NCBI GenBank assembly: GCA_000697355.1
Contig: JNEN01000922.1
Span: 1-64,000 of the forward strand
Direction of reading: 5' to 3'
Length of the DNA: 64,000 nt
DNA from: Syncephalastrum monosporum B8922
Lineage: Eukaryota; Mucoromycota; Mucoromycetes; Mucorales; Syncephalastraceae
The notes under the pieces were generated by a model. That model was not told the DNA's origin. It saw nothing but the letters and a program-made list of their open reading frames with translations, and did no database searches. Shown piece after piece: positions 61,266-64,000 of the stretch (positions are counted from its first letter, which is position 1; each line of letters starts with the position of its first letter). The translations under genes and the position numbers were made by a program.

Positions 61266-62279
61266 ATGATCGTCAAGAATTTTTACCAAATATTGCTTTC
61301 ATCAGATCCTAGGGCCCTGGCTGTGGAAGGTCCTGTCGATCAATCCGCACATACCACCCTGTTGCACGTTTGTGCTATCACTTGCCCTCAGCTTTTCGCA
61401 CACCATCTTTTTGCAGCACTCGAAGACGCCTCAGCTCCATTCTCTAAAGGTACACAGCTCCTGCCTTAACTACACGAACATTTCTCGCAAGCTTACGAAA
61501 ATATGATCATCCTTTAATATACACATTGCATCTTGATAAACTCACCTACATGCATCTTCAGGGCACCGTCTTCTGCGTGTGGTTATCCCCTTTCGTGTGC
61601 GCGGTGGAACGACTGACGGCCTCACCAACCCGGCATCCAAACTCCATATGAACGCGGGCAACGCGCGATAGTAAGCACACCACATGATCTGGTGCATCGA
61701 TAGCTAATGTAAGACACAAACCAGTTCCTTTATCTCATCATAGTGCAGATTCATCAATACCTACCGGCTGTTCAGTCCTATCACGGCAGTAGTAGTGGCC
61801 TGCCTTGCCATTTCTTTGTGAGGCTATTTCTCACGCAGAACTCCTCAGCAGCGTCGCGTTACCACGTGTTACTGACGCCAATTCTTCTGCTACTGCTTCT
61901 ACTTCACGAAGCGATCACCATTAATATGATAACTGCAGCGACCACTGTAGCCACAACTGAAACCCCAAAGGATAGCACACCTGAAAGAATCACCTCGACT
62001 ATTGCACACGCCAAGCATCCAAACGAGGGTGTTCATATGCGCCGACCTCGTCCAAATAACCCACGACCACGCCCACAACCCGAGCCCAGTCCGCCCACAC
62101 CGCCAAGCGCTGGAACAACAAATGAAACACTCAATAGCCAGCGAGGGTCATTCTGCCTCGCAGCTGTCCGATCCAAGCTGCGTCGGCTGTTTTGTATTCC
62201 GTCGCACCATGCACCGCATCAAGATTCTCCAGAGCAGCATTCAGAAGAAGCCAACGCAGCTTCCTCCGTTTGAGCAATA
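61266..62279 (+). CDS. Unresolved multi-exon gene
   Basis: The ATG at 61266 follows a TATATATAG motif. Exon 1 (61266-61449) ends at a GTACAC donor; exon 2 (61562-61670) joins in phase and ends at GTAAGC. Together they read LLHVCAITCPQLFAHHLFAA, then HRLLRVVIPFRVRGGTTDGL and NPASKLHMNAGNARY. Exon 3 could start at the AG near 61742, but the continuation needs further introns (for instance GTAGTA..ACGCAG at about 61791-61840). The 3' end to the stop near 62277 is open in two frames, one Pro/Arg-rich and one with LSDPSCVGCFVFRRTMHRIK. I could not choose between them or recognise a family. Confidence 0.4.
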
Positions 62280-64000
62280 ACAAGCATTTCTTACATCCAA
62301 ATTTGGTAAGCCGAATCTCGATATAGGCGGTACAAGAGTAGGCCACCAGTCCCTCACACAACCTTGTGTAGCATGTCAAAAAAGTTTCGGGACACACGAC
62401 AGAATGGTTAAGATTGCCTATATCCTTACGCACCCTATATCACCGACGAAAGTCTCACTTATTATCAATCCTATCCTATGCGACGATGACCCAACAAAAG
62501 AACGATAAATTAGGCACAAAAACTATGTCACAACCTTTTTCCAGCGACTTCAACCACCACTCAATTTATCCGCGGATCCACATCATTCATGTTCTTTCTT
62601 TGTTTTTGTATAGAATTCAGCAATTCACCTATGTAAAATGCATCTTTTTGAATTTTTCGTCTTCATCTTGTGTCGCCTTCTCGTCCTACGTCAACAGAAT
62701 GCATGCAGTACCAAACTTTATCACGCCTGTGTTTTCCTTGTGAGTGATGATTCGGATTAAAGGGTCATTGACAACGATAATCAGAACTATCTGTCTGAAC
62801 ATGGGCGCTTATTAATTAGTAAATCCGCCATGAAGCGGCCTTAGGCGATCAAAAAAAATTTACACCAAGACCGTCATCCGCCACATCTCCTCCATGTAAT
62901 AACGGGCTGAAATATAAAACAATTGCATGTGCCCCACCATTCGTCAGGTTAACAAATTTGGTTTGTTGTCTTGACACGGACATCTTGTGTACCCTGTACG
63001 CGTGCACGGTGAACTCTACCCCCACGCCCAGCTAGAAAAAAAAAGTGCCTTGAGTGCTTCTTCCGTTTTGGTTTCCTTCCTCCGTTAGCTGATAAACTTC
63101 TTACGAACTGCTTCGTCAGCAAATTCAAAGCGCCGCTAAAAGAGTCCGCATAGGTCTAATAAAGATGAAGAACCAATGGGGCCACAGAACACGTTGTGGT
63201 TGTCTTTTTACCACTATGACTAGACGTCTTGATATATCACCTGCAGCCAAACGAGCCGCATTTGTCGTACATGACTACGTATGCACACATGGGTGCCACG
63301 GGAGGAACAAAGAAGAAATAGGAAAATATGGAAATAGAGAATGCAGGTTCAATCTAAAAAAGAAACAAAGATCGATCATACAGATACCTGCAGCAAAGCA
63401 ATGTGTTACATCCGGTGTACTTTTCTCCTCTCTAATTCCGAGTTAAGATTTTCCCGAGAGCTTGGATGTATGGACAGGTTATGCGTGCGTATGTATATTC
63501 GAGAAGGAGATTCGTGGGACACATGCTAACAATAAAATCCCAAGACCCGTCTTCTGGTACTACATTTCACAAAACCGGATGTGAAAAAAAAAAATACATT
63601 CATATTTTCTCGTCCTTGAGTCTCCTTAGTTGCAAAAGTGGCTAATAGGAAGCCACACTAATGAGGTGATACTTGTGTAAGGCTCCTTTTATCTGAGTGT
63701 GATTGCTTTGTTCTTCTCGGCGTACGATATCTCCATGTAAAATTTGACATGTACAGCAGAAAAAAAAGCGGAAAGCTGTAGCTTTCTTGCGGTTAGCAAA
63801 AGGATAGGCAGGGTCCTTCCGTATAGCGTATGGAGCCAATGACAACAAGGAAAGAATGATCGACATAGCATTCTCTGCAGATCAATTCCTTTTACGATAT
63901 TGACAAACCCCCAGTTAAATGTGCAAAGGCCATCTTGGTGGTACCTCAGCAGGATCGACAAATGGTAGACCATCTTAGGACATCCGATACTGCTGCCGAT
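62280..64000. other. AT-rich intergenic to window end
   Basis: No gene, RNA or repeat family recognised; frames at 62414-62743, 63165-63446 and 63689-63973 show no pattern. Confidence 0.45.

Overview
The window is nuclear DNA of a fungus. Genes are split by many short introns (mostly about 45-110 nt, GT..AG). Start codons often follow pyrimidine-rich leaders. The gene set is fungal: a DUF1765/UPF0592 protein, a DUF2015/UPF0357 protein, an Alr/Mnr2-type CorA transporter, allantoicase, Chl4/CENP-N, a DUF7707-like anchored protein and a fungal complex I MWFE subunit. I favour an early-diverging filamentous fungus, most likely Mucoromycota, but that placement is inference. All exon joins were made by eye from splice signals, reading frame and family knowledge; none was checked by alignment or RNA.

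Layout. 1-25.8 kb is gene dense: a truncated BTB protein, a mitochondrial PPR protein, a CorA Mg2+ transporter convergent with allantoicase, a cyclic-nucleotide phosphodiesterase with an N-terminal receiver domain, a Mic12-like MICOS subunit, a septin-like GTPase with a C-terminal membrane anchor, a multi-C2H2 protein with about one finger per exon, a small acidic polyproline protein, and cohesin SMC3 head-to-head with kinetochore CENP-N/Chl4. 26.2-29.8 kb holds glutaredoxin, a DUF2015 membrane protein and PRMT3. 29.8-38.6 kb is gene poor and AT richer; its one clear gene is a secreted GDSL phospholipase B-like enzyme, beside several unassigned exon-like fragments. 38.6-49.0 kb holds ribosomal protein eS21, a Cys-rich anchored protein, an orphan, the DUF1765 protein, a peroxisomal acyl-CoA/4CL-like ligase and a Maf pyrophosphatase. 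50.1-59.0 kb holds a C2H2 transcription factor, NDUFA1/MWFE, a Cdc4/Fbw7-like F-box WD40 protein and a SulP sulfate permease. 59.0-64 kb is again gene poor, with one unresolved multi-exon gene.

Functional links. Allantoicase and the phosphodiesterase share a divergent promoter carrying three HGATAR sites, as expected for nitrogen-source control of allantoin use. SMC3 and CENP-N share a 194-bp promoter with MCB/E2F-like boxes, as expected for G1/S co-expression of chromosome-segregation genes. No CRISPR array, tRNA, rRNA or intact transposon was recognised.
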